Notes under the pieces: model-generated
Told to the model about the DNA's origin: nothing
The model's input: only the letters and a program-made list of their open reading frames with translations
Databases searched by the model: none
In this document: positions 6,149-6,281 of the stretch, in pieces
Numbering within the stretch: position 1 is the stretch's first letter
Layout of the letters: each line of letters begins with the position of its first letter
Made by a program: the position numbers and the translations under genes
DNA from: Acetobacteraceae bacterium
GTDB lineage: Bacteria > Pseudomonadota > Alphaproteobacteria > Acetobacterales > Acetobacteraceae
DNA: 6,281 bases
Reading direction: 5' to 3'
NCBI GenBank assembly: GCA_947476855.1
Contig: CANJSR010000302.1
Span: 1-6,281 of the forward strand

Positions 6149-6256
6149 GCCCCCCCTCCCCTTGAGGGAGGGGGTTGGGGGGAGGGGTATCATGGCACGG
6201 ACCGGGGGGTCTCCACCCCCCCCCCCCACCCCCCTCCCTCAAGGGGAGGGTGGGCG
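6148..6256 (-). repeat. Palindromic repeat element, copy B (109 bp), inverted relative to copy A
   Basis: The ends form an inverted repeat of about 27 bases with a single mismatch near the outer border (C versus A), again bounded by CGCC and GGCG. Each end folds on itself: CCCCCTCCC (6152-6160) with GGGAGGGGG (6166-6174) around CTTGA, and CCCTCCC (6232-6238) with GGGAGGG (6244-6250) around TCAAG. On the minus strand the core (6213-6184) matches copy A at about 27 of 30 positions, including GGTCCGTGCC and GATACCCC. The core also holds a 12-base C homopolymer (6216-6227 on the plus strand). The element overlaps the 5' edge of the GT2 gene. Confidence 0.85.
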
Positions 6257-6281
6257 TTGGGATCGACCCTCCGGCCGAACG

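Overview
The window is GC-rich, bacterial and densely coding. Its codon use and protein families (twin-arginine-type signal on an SsuA-like binding protein, a WecG/TagA glycosyltransferase of the 'TPNADH / DSRVV / HHNPP' type, an outer-membrane barrel protein with an 'LFPEGVPGYGA' start) point to an alphaproteobacterium, most likely Acetobacteraceae or a close Rhodospirillales relative. That placement is inference from recognised sequence style, not from a search.

Left half (1-2766): two periplasmic binding proteins of different ABC-importer classes are transcribed divergently. An SsuA/NitT/TauT-type protein runs leftward off the window from a GTG start at 765. A family-5 (peptide/nickel/opine-type) binding protein runs rightward from 1171 to 2766. 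The 405-base gap between them has no credible gene but holds an A-rich patch and two perfect hairpins. No permease or ATPase gene is inside the window. A GC-rich hairpin region follows the family-5 gene.

Right half (2863-6148): this looks like part of a surface or extracellular polysaccharide locus. It holds an outer-membrane beta-barrel protein, a WecG/TagA/CpsF-type glycosyltransferase just downstream on the same strand, and a GT2-family glycosyltransferase on the opposite strand. The two glycosyltransferase genes converge and overlap tail to tail by 58 bases of coding sequence. A plausible picture is that the two transferases assemble a glycan and the barrel acts in the outer membrane during its export or display, but none of this is proven by the sequence.

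The most unusual structure is a pair of ~108-bp palindromic elements (4270-4376 and 6148-6256), in inverted orientation to each other, flanking exactly the two convergent glycosyltransferase genes. Each has ~27-bp terminal inverted repeats that each fold into their own hairpin, a shared core, and a G-quadruplex motif. Each sits at the 5' edge of one glycosyltransferase and blurs where that gene starts.
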